This document shows positions 11,774 through 23,009 of a DNA stretch of 64,000 nt, one piece after another. The translations under genes were made by a program, and so were the position numbers. The stretch's first letter is position 1; each line of letters begins with the position of its first letter. The DNA comes from Irpex lacteus (Eukaryota; Basidiomycota; Agaricomycetes; Polyporales; Irpicaceae), in NCBI GenBank assembly GCA_001986395.2, contig MQVO02000012.1:1054001-1118000 (forward strand). The letters run 5' to 3'. The notes under the pieces were generated by a model. That model was not told the origin of the DNA, made no database searches, and was given only the letters and a program-made list of their open reading frames with translations.

Positions 11774-12444
11774 ACAAGCTTGAGTCGAATGAGCCAAAGG
11801 GGAAGAAGGACACAGCACACTACTTGCATAGCTTTGTCGACGCCGTATTTAAATTGTGGCAAAGGAATGACCCACACACTGCATTGTATGTTGATGATAT
11901 CGATGCTCGACATGTGAGTTATGAGCCATGCTGACATTCGAAGTTGTGGAGGTGACGACATCTGGCTATCCTTGACGGTGTAAGAAGATTTGGGTACTAT
12001 TGGAGTCGCTTACGAGGTATATTGTACCTGAAGATGGATATTGTGAACATGAGGATGGTTGGAGCATCTATAGATGAACAGATGTGAGCTGATGAAAGCG
12101 GAGGTTTCATGAGACGTACCAATAGAGTGGTTTCCAAAGTACTCTAATGACATGGGAAACCGGTCAATTCTGACGAACATTACCTGTTCTTTAAGCCACA
12201 AGACGCGTAGAGAGGCTTTCTCGCGCCTCATCGTTCAGGCACATCGCGAAGGCAGTGGGCCCCCTGGCATACATCAGAGAGGTGCACCGTGTTACGGCCA
12301 TCCCTAACACTTAGGTATGTATCTTCAGAGCTGGTGGCGGTCGTAGAAGAACGCGAGATGGTACATAGTGATGTTGACCTTGAGTGCTCAAGTAGAGCAA
12401 GCTTGCCCTAATCAATCCGCGTTGCCAGCCTAAGCGTCAATATG
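11774..12444. other. Intergenic, upstream of membrane protein copy 2
   Basis: About 670 bp with no convincing gene. It corresponds to part of 6512-7370 in unit 1 and probably includes the copy 2 promoter, but I cannot name a motif. Confidence 0.4.
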
Positions 12445-12943
12445 AACTGGGTTATGAAGGTTGTTATTGGACAAAAAGGTGTCATCGGTTCTCACAAGTT
12501 GTTCATCCGTCCATATGTCAGGAAAACGGCACTCGATTTCTCTAGAGATCTCCAAAGATATATCGATTTCTCGAGATTTCTAGGACGAAAACAAGCAACG
12601 ACTTGCCATATCACGGGATCTTGAGAGATATCAAGCGAATTCCCTTAGGCGCACGTCAAAAGACGGGTTTTGTCCAGTACAAACCGTGAAATGTACTGGA
12701 CAAAACCCGTCTTTTGACGTGCGCCTAAGGGAATTCGCTTGATATCTCTCAAGATCCCGTGATATGGCAAGTCGTTGCTTGTTTTCGTCCTAGAAATCTC
12801 GAGAAATCGATATATCTTTGGAGATCTCTAGAGAAATCGAGTGCCGTTTTCCTGACATATGGACGGATGAACAACTTGTGAGAACCGATGACACCTTTTT
12901 GTCCAATAACAACCTTCATAAGTACAAACCGTGAAACTGGGTT
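12445..12943. mobile_element. Fold-back (MITE-like) element: 2 x 230-bp inverted repeat with 9-bp direct repeat
   Basis: Bases 12452-12681 are the reverse complement of 12692-12921 (pair sum 25373), separated by a 10-nt loop aaccgtgaaa. The whole is bracketed by a 9-bp direct repeat AACTGGGTT at 12445-12453 and 12935-12943. Unit 1 has only one related site (caactgggg near 7370) and no palindrome. The loop and inner arm end (agtacaaaccgtgaaa, 12676-12691) recur directly at 12921-12936, so one arm is itself framed by a 16-bp repeat. There is no coding capacity. A 9-bp target duplication is typical of Mutator-like elements, so a MULE-derived fold-back element is possible; the termini do not let me assign it. 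Confidence 0.8.
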
Positions 12944-13935
12944 CCCTCCAGTTGTGATAAAGTTCAAGTCACCCTCGACATCTTCGATACCAGGGATTCG
13001 AAACACACTCTGACTACCTTCAGACCCCATAAAAAGAAAAGGCACTAGGTGTCTCTCTCTTCCTATGCAGGAGCCGCGGATTCGAAAGGAAGACCGACGT
13101 AGGCTTTGAATTTAGAATTGGTAAATGGGCTTATGTCCTCAGTATTGCTCAGTAATTGAAGACCGTTTCTTACCAGATTGACTGCTCCGTCCGCTAGATT
13201 GAACCCGCGGTTATAGATGTTGTCGAAAGTCTCGAACCACGCTACCACTTCTCGTCGTTCTGCGCGAAGTCACTGGTCATGCTCGATGGGTACGGCATAT
13301 GAAAACAGTGTTTGCCGTAGTCGGCCTCCACACGAATCGCTGCGCGTTCTCCCAGGCCGTATAGTGCGCGAAGCCTGCAGCCTTGAGTTTCCCATCTCGC
13401 TATATTGTCGGAAATGCCAAGGGATACATTAGGTTCGTGCCCTCTCTTTGTGAGTGACGTTTGGCTGAAAGTGCACCTCATAGAGAGAAGCTGTAGGCCA
13501 ACCAACGGTCGTTTCAAACCAGAAGTCTAAACTGCCATAGTCTCGGTATTGAGCACGTAATACTATCAGACACCTCTTGTGCTGATACCTCTATACGCGA
13601 AGCTTGTGTAGAATCCCTCGCTCGCATAGTGGTAAGGTTGGTCTCGCGGTGGCATGCTGTTTTATGGTTCACTTACGCTCCGCTTGTTCTAACATGTGAA
13701 CATGCCGGCAACTGGGCATCCAAGGCTTTGCCGCGCACCAGCGGTGTACTATGCTCCTTCTGCTTCAATTTCGAGACACTAGTCGGGAAGCATCCGGAGC
13801 CCAATTGAAGTTGAACATCACCCACGGATCCCTTCTCACATGTATGAGGAAGGAGCCCTGAGTGTTGTTCATTCATGCACGGGACAGCTTGATTCCGACT
13901 ATATCATAGCTGACTACAGTCGCAGATCCCAGTGT
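12944..13935. other. Relic region upstream of FMO, unit 2
   Basis: This is the unit 2 equivalent of 7400-8471. Apart from the fragments entered at 13063-13560 and the FMO promoter, I see no gene. Confidence 0.4.
13063..13560 (-). pseudogene. Relic of an unidentified minus-strand gene, copy 2
   Basis: Coding-like fragments on the minus strand match those at 7520-8105. The last piece ends PFTNSKFKAYVGLPFESAA before a stop at 13063. A further piece in another frame reads FWFETTVGWPTASLYEVHF. I could not join the pieces with ordinary splice sites. Either a decayed gene or a short-exon gene; function unknown. Confidence 0.35.
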
Positions 13936-16519
13936 ATGTCCTCGTCCAACATGTTCTCCACACTCTCTGAATGGTTACTTGGCCCTAAGTCCACTTCCAA
14001 CTGGCAAGAGTCTACAACAGTGCACCAAGCTCCTACATATTCTGTGCACAAAGATGTCCCATATAAGGCTCCAGAGTTCAATATTGATGATTACAGGCCG
14101 ATGAAGGTTCGCTGTATCGGTGCAGGGTTTAGCGGAATTCTGTCTGCAATCAGGTAAACCACGGTACTATTCCGTGGTGCAAGCGAGGTTTGCATGAGAA
14201 GCCGATACTTACACTCTCTGTTCAGGTTCAGGCAGAAGGTGCCGCACCTTGATTTCAAGATATACGAAAAACAGGCCGGTGTCGGCGGTACGTGGTATGC
14301 AAACAGGTATCCTGTGCGTGAACGGTTAGACCAGCCCACTCTTAGCGAGATGCTAATCTGCATTACAGGGAATCTCTTGTGATGTACCCATCCACTCTGT
14401 ATGTTGTGTTATATGTATAGCGATTCACAGCGTTGTGCTAATATGCACTCCAGTATCAACCATCCTTCGAGAGTCAGGTCGGTATCCTTTGCTTCACTAA
14501 GTATAATTAGCACGCACATACTTATCCTACGCTGTTATTACTCAGTCCGAGTGGTCGAAGTTCTACGCCACCGGTTCCGAGATCCAAGCCAACGCCGAAC
14601 GGATCGTCGATAAGTACAAGCTACGACAGTACATCCACCTCCGCCACGAGCTTTTGTATGCTAAATGGGACCAAGAGAGAGGAAAATGGACTATACGCGT
14701 GCGCCGTCTGTCGGTCAATGGCCAGGAAGAGGAAGAGATCGAAGAGACGTGCGACATTTTGTTACTTTGCGTTGGTAGTTTACATAGGTGGCATTGGCCT
14801 GACATCCCTGGACTGAAGGACTTTGGCGGTACCCTCGCGCATAGTGCAGATTGCGATGTCAACGAGAAGAGCGTAGAGGGAAAGAGAGTAGGGGTGGTCG
14901 GTAATGTACGGATCATTATCTTACTCTATGTGCTCAGTGTCCTCAAATCAGCGTTTTCTAAGGGCTCCTCCGGGATTCAAGTGGTAGCAGCCGTGCATCC
15001 GAAAGTCAAGACACTGGTCAATTACGCGCGGCAGAAGACCTGGATCGTACCAATCATTGGGGCTCAGCAGGCAATGTCGAAGCTGGGTAGAAACCCAGGA
15101 GATGCGAACAGTATGCTTTTTCATCCACCATCTGATGAACCTTTCCATTCAATGCCTACACACAGTGAAACTCACCGAGGAGGAACTTCAGAGGCTCCAG
15201 GACCCACAGTACGCGAAAGAGTTCAGGCGCGTAGTAGAAGCCGACTTGAATGCAAGTGTCCCTTTTCATCTAGTGCGGTTACGCCATGCTCAAATGCTGT
15301 TATCAGACTTTGCACCATCTCTCTCTACGCGAGTCGGAAATGCAGAAGCAACTAAGGGTGCAATTCGAAGCCGACATGAAGCGACAACTAGCGAAGAAAC
15401 CCGAGCTGATTGACAAGAGTGCGTCTCATCGTCCAGAATTACATCGGAAAACATTGAAACAGTAGCTTACTCTGGCTTAGTTCTGCCTGATTTTGCAGTG
15501 TTCTGTCGCAGGCTCACCCCAGGAAACGGCTATATTGAGGCTTTGTGGGCCGATAACGTCAGCCTCTTATTGTGCTACATATTCATGCAAAGACCCTGAT
15601 GAAACTACACGTACTCCAGACCACCTACGAGACCACTCCAATCAAACGTATTACTCGCACCGGCATCGAGCTCGAAGACGGGCGACACGACGAACTTGAT
15701 ATCATCATCCTCGCTACTGGCTTCGACGTGTCCTACCATTACCCCTTCGAGATCGTCGGGAGAAACAACGTCAAACTCAACGACCGCTGGGGACCTTATG
15801 CAGAGGCTTACATGTCTATGGCCGTCGATGGGTTCCCTAACATGTTCCTCGTCTATGGACCGGGGTCGGGATTGAACACAGCCAGTATCATCTCCATGCT
15901 GGAGCATCAGATTTTGTACATCACCAAGTGTGTGACGAAGCTGCAGAGGGAGAGGCTCAAGTGTATGGAACCGAAGGCACAAGCGACGAAAGATTGGACT
16001 CAGCACATGAGGGTAAGCGTACAATTATCTCGTTTCTATGGGTTATAGTTCTTACCGTTCAACGTCCATCTAGCACTATTTCCCCAAGGTATAAACATCG
16101 TTCAAGTCTTGAACAAGGCTGACACTTATGATGCTGTCATAGACGGTGTACATGGACAAGTGCAAGACATGGTACACCGCGAAAGATGGCACGGTAGTTG
16201 GACTTTGGCCAGGTGAGTAGCTCTCGCGCCCAACTTTAACCTGTCATTGTAGACTTATGCTTACCTTGTTTAGGTAGCAACCTTCACGCAATCAACGCTT
16301 TAGAGCATCCTCGCTGGGAGGATTACGAGTATGAACGGATCGATAAGACGTCCAATAGGCTCTATTGGCTAGGCGACGGCCAGACCATGAACGAGAAGAA
16401 TGCGACTGGTGACCGTAAGTCAAGGCGCAGGCACTTCAGCAGTGAGTTGAACCTAACTTGTTTCTCTTCCAGTTGCTTGGTATCTTGACGGTGTGGACGT
16501 ACCTCCCATCCCCGAGTAA
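13936..16519 (+). CDS. Flavin-containing monooxygenase (Baeyer-Villiger-like)
   Basis: FAD- and NADPH-dependent monooxygenase with about a dozen exons. The start is at 13936 (MSSSNMFSTLSEW). The FAD-binding glycine motif is CIGAGFSGILSAIR, followed by GGTWYANRYPGISCDVPIHS, typical of fungal FMO/BVMO-like enzymes. The NADPH site reads GVVGNGSSGIQVVAAVHP. The substrate region has CRRLTPGNGYIEAL and the C-terminal signature ILATGFDVSYHYPF. The gene ends VDVPPIPE at 16519. The BVMO fingerprint position (FxGxxxHxxxW) reads DFGGTLAHSADCD, with Cys where Trp is usual, so a Baeyer-Villiger reaction is uncertain. Exon 1 is the right edge of the segmental duplication. The gene converges on the methyltransferase gene with 124 bp between stops. 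Confidence 0.9.
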
Positions 16520-16643
16520 GAAGATAATGAAACAAGTCCCTTATCGTGTTCCCCTGTCATAGTGGCGACAATATGATTCCGTGTTGTACCATGCACTTCA
16601 TTGATATTCCATATTATCTTCTGCGTAGCGTTCTATCAAGGTA

Positions 16644-17751
16644 TTACAACCTCTTCACGGTCCACACCAACGCAGGTTCCTTCTTCTCTCCTTCGGGCCT
16701 CCATATCTGCCTGTAAAACAAGAACGCATCCACTTTCACCTGTCCCTCTTTAAATACCTGCTTCTCCCACAACTCCGTCCAACTCTCAGGTGAGTGGCAG
16801 AACATAGGAATTCCGTGACTGTTCTTGCGCTCTCTGACGCCTTTGACCTCGAGTCCTCCATGAGCACCGAAGATGAATGAACCTGGCTCAGGTGAGAGCA
16901 ATGGTGCGATTAGCTTGGCGAGCTCTAGCTGCTTCTCCTCAGAAAAGAGGTGGAAGAGTGCAGATGCGTGAATGGCTGAAAGGCGACCATGAAGTGGATT
17001 CAAGGATGTGAGGCTGGTCAGAGGTGGAAGTGGTTCAGTTGGCACGGCAGTGGGGATCGGGGCCGGTGCCAGAGACGCAGGATCGAAGACATCGGCTGGG
17101 ATGAACGCCAGAGGGTATGTTTCCGGCGTCGTCTTGAAAAGTTTATGACCGAGATCCCAGAACTCTGAAAGCATTGAGTAAGGTATGTATTGGGCTATCT
17201 GTTTAGCGTTCGTGGAAAGCATACTTACCAGGGTGTAAGTCAGATCCGATAGCTTGGGTGATAGGAAAGCCATCCGCGACCGCTTTGCGTACGTCGTGGC
17301 CAAGGCAACATCCCAAGTCAAGGAACAGTGCCCCAGGACGCTCTTTGCCCAAGTTCAAAAGATCCTGGTACGCAGGGAATCGATTGAGCTTCAACCTGAC
17401 AAACGTAACATGGGCTACTGGCTGAGTAATGTTTCACTGCAATGGGTATAACAAGATGCAAACCTTGCGAACGAAAACACTCGAATGCAGTGGTATGGGT
17501 GGATCTGTATGGAGAGGCTCGTGATCAGACGACGAGAGAGACTGTGATCTAGACAATGGTGTGCTGCTCACCTTGTAAGCTTCAGCACGTATATTTGCGA
17601 CATGTTTCTTCAGCTCTTCGGGGTCCTTGATACCAGTCTGTTCAGTCAACGCTTTGACATCTGCTTCGTCAAGAGCGCTGTATAGACCGTCATCAGGTGA
17701 AAGTTCATTCTCGCTTGTGATCGTCTGAGTATCCGGAGATGGGAGAGACAT
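16644..17751 (-). CDS. SAM-dependent methyltransferase
   Basis: Small-molecule type class I methyltransferase. The start at 17751 gives MSLPSPDTQTITSENELSPD. The N-terminal helix region (LDEADVKALTEQTGIKDPEE) is followed in the next exon by the SAM-binding motif ALFLDLGCCLGHDVRKAVAD. The acidic second strand (IGSDLHP) runs across an intron into EFWDLGHKLFKTTPETYP. The C-terminal half carries SAIHASALFHLFSEEKQ and SFIFGAHGGLEVKGVR, as seen in fungal methyltransferases of the trt5/AusD kind, some of which act in natural-product pathways. The stop is at 16644. Substrate unknown. It lies tail to tail with the FMO gene. Confidence 0.85.
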
Positions 17752-18196
17752 GTTGAGCACGCAATACTCGTTCTACAGTCTTTGGTCGTATTTATATGTC
17801 ACCCCTAGTGTTCTTCTAGACTCATGTTTAGGCACTATCGGTCATCGTGCCCTCGACCATCGGCGCGAGGCTACAGCGTTGCGAAGACCCACCGGACGCC
17901 GAACATGAATACGATTGCAGTACAACACTGAGTAATGCGATTCACTGACACTGAGGAGGGCCTGCGGTGGGCAGATGTCGAAATACATGCAGCGCTGCGG
18001 CCGCCGACATGCGCAGCCTGCAAGAATCAGTGTACATGTTGATTAGACGCCCATAACACGGCGGCCGAAATTGTTGCATTAGAGCTGAGTACCACAAACG
18101 ATGATAGGCAATCGCATAAGTAGTCTAGGTATCATAGAGCAATATAGTACACACAAGTAATCAAGACCGTGAAAATGGAAAGCGCACTGACGAGAC
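17752..18196. other. Intergenic, methyltransferase promoter
   Basis: About 445 bp between the methyltransferase start and the Hsp20-domain gene stop. It contains GC-rich patches with two ggccgcc-like runs near 17998 and 18061. No gene or clear motif is seen. Confidence 0.4.
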
Positions 18197-19265
18197 TCAT
18201 GCCCTACGTGAGGAACGCCGTAGCGAATCAGCCTTCTCGACAGAGAAATTCTCGAAATCGAGCATGGTCCCAACTTCACAGGTCATGAAGTCGGTTTCTC
18301 CAGAGGACCAGGCGGTCTGAAAGGGGTTACTCAGTTGAAGAGTCAAGTATCATGGTGAACGAGGATGTACTCACAGTCGAGGCGTCACCCGGGCCAGACT
18401 CAACCTTGACGCATCTCAAGTTAGGGAACGTGAGCATCAGATATTCGCCGTTGCGTGCTGCTCTAATCTCATTGAACTGAGCGGCGAGGAGCAAGGATCA
18501 GCCTACATAGGTTAATTGAGTAGAGCTTTGGAGACGCACCTGAGTGCCTTCAGGTAGTGGAATAGTTTGGTTGTACTGCTTCTCCTTCCGCTCGCGCACT
18601 CGCACACCGTCTTCCATAGTCTCTATGACCCTCACTCGCCGCCAAGTGACGACTATCCGGTTACCCTTGAAGCTAACATGCATGTCTTTCTTGCTCACGC
18701 CGGACATGTCGAAGAGCGCAGAAGCCTGCGAGGATCGTCGTTAGCCGCGTTTGGTGTCGCAAGAGACCGATAACTCACCATTCGTCCATCCGGAGACTCT
18801 CTCAATATTGCGCTGTCAAGACAGTAGCTGAATAACCCTAGCTTATATTGACACTCTGGACAGCAGGACCCACCTTGCTTTCCGCTTCAGCTTCTTCTCG
18901 TCACTCTTCGGGACCTCCGGTACATCATACTCTTGTGCAACGAGCTCTATCCCCTCCAACGACTTCACCTTGCTCGGCAAAGCCGCCAGCTGCTTCGCCT
19001 TGAACTCCCGCACAGCATCCCATACTGGTTCCAGCTCATCTTCCGGAGACAAGATGTCCGAGGGCGGCCGAGGGAGTGTGTGACTTCGACTTCGTACATC
19101 CAGAGCTCTCAGAGTTTCAAGTTGTGTGGAGGAGGGTGCTTCAGACATGGCTGGGGTTTTCACAGCGAACGCCTTGGCAATGAGGTTGTCGTAGGCCATC
19201 CATGACTCGCGTACGAGGTGTGGGTTGGCTTTGAGGTCACGGTGTGATGTTGTGTGAGACAACAT
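18197..19265 (-). CDS. Hsp20/alpha-crystallin-like domain protein
   Basis: Reads as a multi-exon protein of roughly 300 residues. The N-terminal part (from ATG 19265) is charged and disordered and ends with a basic stretch (KSDEKKLKRKAR). It then enters an Hsp20-like beta-sandwich: SALFDMSGVSKKDMHVSFK, GNRIVVTWRRVRVIE, then KEKQYNQTIPLPEGTQ and GEYLMLTFPNLRCVKV. These match the strand order of small heat shock and CS domains. The C-terminus (MLDFENFSVEKADSLRR) ends at a TGA at 18197. Small heat shock proteins hold unfolded clients. The long N-terminal part is unlike a canonical small Hsp, so a chaperone-like adaptor is also possible. A later ATG (MSEAPSSTQ) could be the true start. Confidence 0.72.
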
Positions 19266-19573
19266 TGGAGTGATGATAGAAGTATTAGAAGAGGAGGAAC
19301 GTGGAAGATATCACAAAGTTCTCGTATGTTTTACGTCGGGGTGCGTGGTGCCTGCCTGTTGTAGTCTGCCTCGAGGTTACCATGCATCATCGGGATCATG
19401 GTGGTCGGAATGTGGCGCTAAGCAGCGTGGTAGCAGATGTATCTCGCCTGTCTCAAATATTGCCGACGACAGCCAAGCTATCGTTATATTCTCAGAGCTC
19501 ATAACAAGAATGCGTATGAGAACAGCAACGAATAGATTTACTACTTTATCAGATGTTTTAGTACATTTTACAT
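19266..19573. other. Intergenic
   Basis: About 300 bp between the Hsp20-domain gene start and the stop of the coiled-coil gene. No gene or clear motif is seen. Confidence 0.5.
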
Positions 19574-22344
19574 TTATGAATCTTCTTCCGAGTCTTCTCT
19601 GCGACGCCCGAGTGCCCCTTCGAATTTACCCAAGAGACTCGAATACCGCCCCTTCCCAGTAGGCTGCCGCGATGGTGTCTCCGGCGAATTAGGTACGAAT
19701 CGCATTGTTCTCCGCTCGCGGACAGGGAACGGAGTTTTACCCTGCGGCACACCGTTCAAGTCGCTATCCTTGACATACTCCGTGAGAGGCGCGATGCCTG
19801 ACTTTGGCACGAAGTCCCTCGACAAAGGTTTCGAGCGTCCCGGTTTCGTAGGGCTCGGTCCAAAGAACGAGGAAGATGACGATGGTCCGAGTGTTTCCTT
19901 CCCTTTCACCTTGTGTCCTACAACAGGAGGTGATGATGGCGAGTCGTAGGCGACGGAAGCAGGGGTGGAAGGCAACGAGCAAGCGGGTGAAGGTGAAACA
20001 TCGCTAACCGCCAGTCTCCGGGAGCCAGGATGAGGGGTGGATCGATGAGGTTTCTCCGACTGCTTACGGGCTGCAATCTCGCGATCGTGTCGTCTCTCGC
20101 TCTCGATGGAGCCAGGATCCGGGCTGGGAGGTGCCTCACGTGAAGGCGTCGAATGTGTTGAAGAGTGGCCTGGGGAAGTAGGGCGCTCTTCCTGGTAGCG
20201 AGCTCGCAGCTCCTTCGTGACAGCGCGAAGCCTGTGGGCCGTGATGGATTGTCGAAGCCGTTGGCGAGCAATAGCCCATGGCGTAGACGTCGCCCCTGGT
20301 TCCATTGTCAATGATGTGTGCTGACTGCGGTCTTCTTTAATGTCTCTCCGTGATGAGGTGGCGCGAGAAAGTGCTTGAGACGTAGACCGCGGAGTCGAAG
20401 TGTTCTGCACACCCGATGTGAACCCAGTGTGGTTGTCCTCGGAGTCTGAGTCGGTTGAGGATCCACAGTCAGGCTGAGGGCTCGAGGGACGAGGGAAATG
20501 GATGGCGACTTCCGCGGGCTTCTCCTTCCGTCGTTTCGCGAGCCCCAAGCGAGCAGCCAATGGAGTTGATGTCGTGTTCAGACCATTCGCGAACGATGCA
20601 TGCCCGCTGGTACCCTCGATAAAGTCCGACTGCGAGGTGGAATCACAGTTAGAGGCAATGTCAGAAGGCGAGGAGTTGCGTGCTGATCGATCTGGAGAGG
20701 CCTGTAGAGTAAAGTGTATTAGATGTATTTCTCCGATAAGTGAACTTGTAGGACTTACGTTCACCATAGTTCCATCCGCAATGACTTCTGGCTGGCGTCC
20801 TGCATCGTTGGGAGCTCGGTGTTCAGAACGCCTACCACGGGAGATCAGTAGAAGTCGGGCCGCGCGAGGGGTTGAGGTAGCGTTGATCCTCAACGAGAAG
20901 GCCTTGTATCGACTGTTATCCCCGGTAGTCGTCGACTCCTGAGACAACTGCAATTCCGATGTAGACTCGATAGGTGCGGGCTCGGCCGGTGCTTCGAGTA
21001 CTTGAGATTGTGCAACAACGGAGGGTCGTGAAGTATGCGGGCGAGCAGCGTAAGGAGTCGATGTCGAAGCGATTCCGGCTGAGAAGGCTGCTTGTTTACT
21101 GCTGCCTTTCTCCTCCACACTGTCGACGCGAGTAGCCGAAGTTTGTTGGTCGGAAGAGCTGGCGACCCCGGTGGAAGTCTCGAGTTGCTCCTCCCTGAGG
21201 GCAAGCGCTTGCTGCGTCTCCTCGAAGCGAGTCTCCAAACGCGAGTAAGCTTGACTCAAGGCGTGGTGGCGGACAGCAAGATCGTCATGATCCTTCTTGA
21301 GCTCATCGTAGGCGGGATCCCGAGGTTGCAACTTAGAGAGGATGTCTTTGGTGGCCTGGGCATTGACCAGAGTACGGTCTTGTTCACTCTCATCAGCGTG
21401 GGCAGGGTAGAGGTCGCTTTTTAGAGATGCGACGATTGGGCCGACTTCGGGAACGAATACAGGATAGGAAGTAATGATAGTCCTGCCTGTTGTGTTGGCG
21501 GAAGGAAGGTGGTTCGTGGGAGGGATTCGGGGCTTGTGAGGTGACGCGCTGACTTCGTCAAGGGGTTCTGCGGCAGTGCGCTGTTCCTCTTGAGCACGCT
21601 TGAAGCCTTCGATGATAACATCCTGCTCGTCAATACGCCTCCGAAGGCGTTCGCGTTCGCGCTTGCACTGCACTCTGTGATTGTAATGCTGGTCGTTGGC
21701 ATTTGCGAGGGCTTCTTTGTGCACCGTGACTTCGGTTTCGTACGCAACTGCTTTGCGTTTCCATTGTCGATCCCTTGCTTGGTGATCGGCGACGGAGGAG
21801 CCGTGGGCGTTCTCAGCAGCGGTCGTGCGATCCTGAGATATGCCTTCGCGCTTCTGATGATCCACTTCCTGTCGTGCGAGGGCAGCCTTCCAGCGGCTGC
21901 CAAACTCGACTTCGTGCTTGATACTTGTGTGAACCGACCAGGTATAGGACTAGGAGAAGTTGATCAGTAATTATGCGGGATGAACAGAGGGTGGATGCTC
22001 ACCGAAAGGACAACGACCACAATAATACAACGATTCCAGAACGAGGGAGAAAGGATGACGGCAAGGAAGGCGTTCCACAAGTAGAGACAGGACACGGTCA
22101 AAGAGACCGCAACGAAGGGAGTGGAAGGGGTAAGGTGATGGTGGCTTGATACACTAGGATAGAATACAACGAAAACGAAAACGAGAAGGAGGAAGATGAG
22201 AAGAAGGAAGAAAGCCGTAACCAGGAAAGCAGCCACTAGACCTGCAACACTGAGCACTGAGTAGGGGTCGACCAACTCGATGAGCGTGAAGAGCAGTTCC
22301 GGTAGCCAAGTCTCTAGCAGATGCCGGAGACGAGAAAAGACCAT
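19574..22344 (-). CDS. Membrane-anchored coiled-coil protein with long disordered tail
   Basis: Two exons joined by an intron at about 21952-22002 (donor after VVVVLS, acceptor before SYTWSVHTSIKHEVEF). The first exon, from ATG 22344 (MVFSRLRHLLETWLPELL), encodes several hydrophobic segments, including VAAFLVTAFFLLLIFLLLVF and VSLTVSCLYLWNAFLAVIL. The second exon encodes about 780 residues. It begins with a charged coiled coil (KRERERLRRRIDEQDVIIE and a second heptad stretch around SYSRLETRFEETQQALALRE). A low-complexity Ser/Thr/Pro-rich region follows with repeated short motifs of the type ATSTPxAAR. The layout suggests a membrane-tethered scaffold. The family is not recognised. The stop is at 19574. 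Confidence 0.72.
20290..21080 (-). repeat. Degenerate peptide repeats within the coiled-coil protein
   Basis: A short motif recurs along the disordered tail: ASTSTPYAARP, NATSTPRAARL, NTTSTPLAARLG, NTSTPRSTSQ and GATSTPWAIAR. Each is preceded by a Phe-Ser/Thr-x-Gly or similar residue set (AFSAGI, SFANGL, GFTSGV). Spacing is irregular at 50-100 residues. This looks like a repeated linear binding motif rather than a recent tandem repeat. Confidence 0.6.
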
Positions 22345-23009
22345 CTTCGCACAGTTAAGTGGAGATAGTCGGAGGGGAAGATGTTGGTTGGAGAACAAGA
22401 GAGGAAGGAGGGCTCACGTCCAGATATACTCTCTGAGGCTGACCCCATGGTTCGAGTTTCAACAGTCACGAGGAAGTGGTCGAGATTAAAATACGATCGA
22501 CCCGTCTTGTCTGCCACCGTCCTGTTCACTAACGATTGGTAGAGGTCTCCAGTCCATTGATAGAGCAATAAGTATGCATATTCAAACAGTCATCCTGCAG
22601 ATTGTGAAGGTCAATTGAGCCATTGGATGTTGCATCGTACAGCAGAGTGGACATACTACAACCAGGCTACTCAAGCTGTGAAGGTGCGGGTGTGGTTCAG
22701 CGATCATCTAGAGAACGAATATTTTGGTATAGCAATCGAACAAGGAAGGCAGTTTTTGCATTGGCAGTCATAATTGGATGATAATATGCGTTCATGAGAG
22801 GTCGGAAGTGAGGCCTAGTGAGGTCTGGTGGGAGGCGGTTGTGTTCTCTTCAATCTTGCCATCATCATAGGCTCCCACGCCACAAAGCAGACGTCCCTGA
22901 AACCGCCAAGTGAATTATATTACTTGACTCTACAAATACAGGACCGAATCGTAACAATAAAGATAGCAGCATAATACACACAGAGTCCAGATACAGTCAG
23001 AAAATATGG
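22345..23009. other. Intergenic, promoter of the coiled-coil gene
   Basis: About 665 bp between the start of the coiled-coil gene and the stop of the helicase gene. It must hold the former's promoter and the latter's 3' UTR. No convincing gene is seen. Confidence 0.4.

Larger units (their letters stand above)
8661..14121. repeat. Segmental duplication unit 2 (direct)
   Basis: This is the second copy of the GPx / membrane protein / FMO-5' segment, beginning at the chimeric junction and ending where the FMO gene continues uniquely after tatcggt at 14121. It is slightly longer than unit 1, largely because of the fold-back insertion at 12445-12943, for which unit 1 shows the empty site near 7370. 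Confidence 0.85.

Noticed and set aside
12442..13045. Two opposite open frames sharing the same 55-residue peptide around the fold-back element
   Set aside because: They are the two arms of one inverted repeat read on opposite strands. There is no start context, domain or splice logic.
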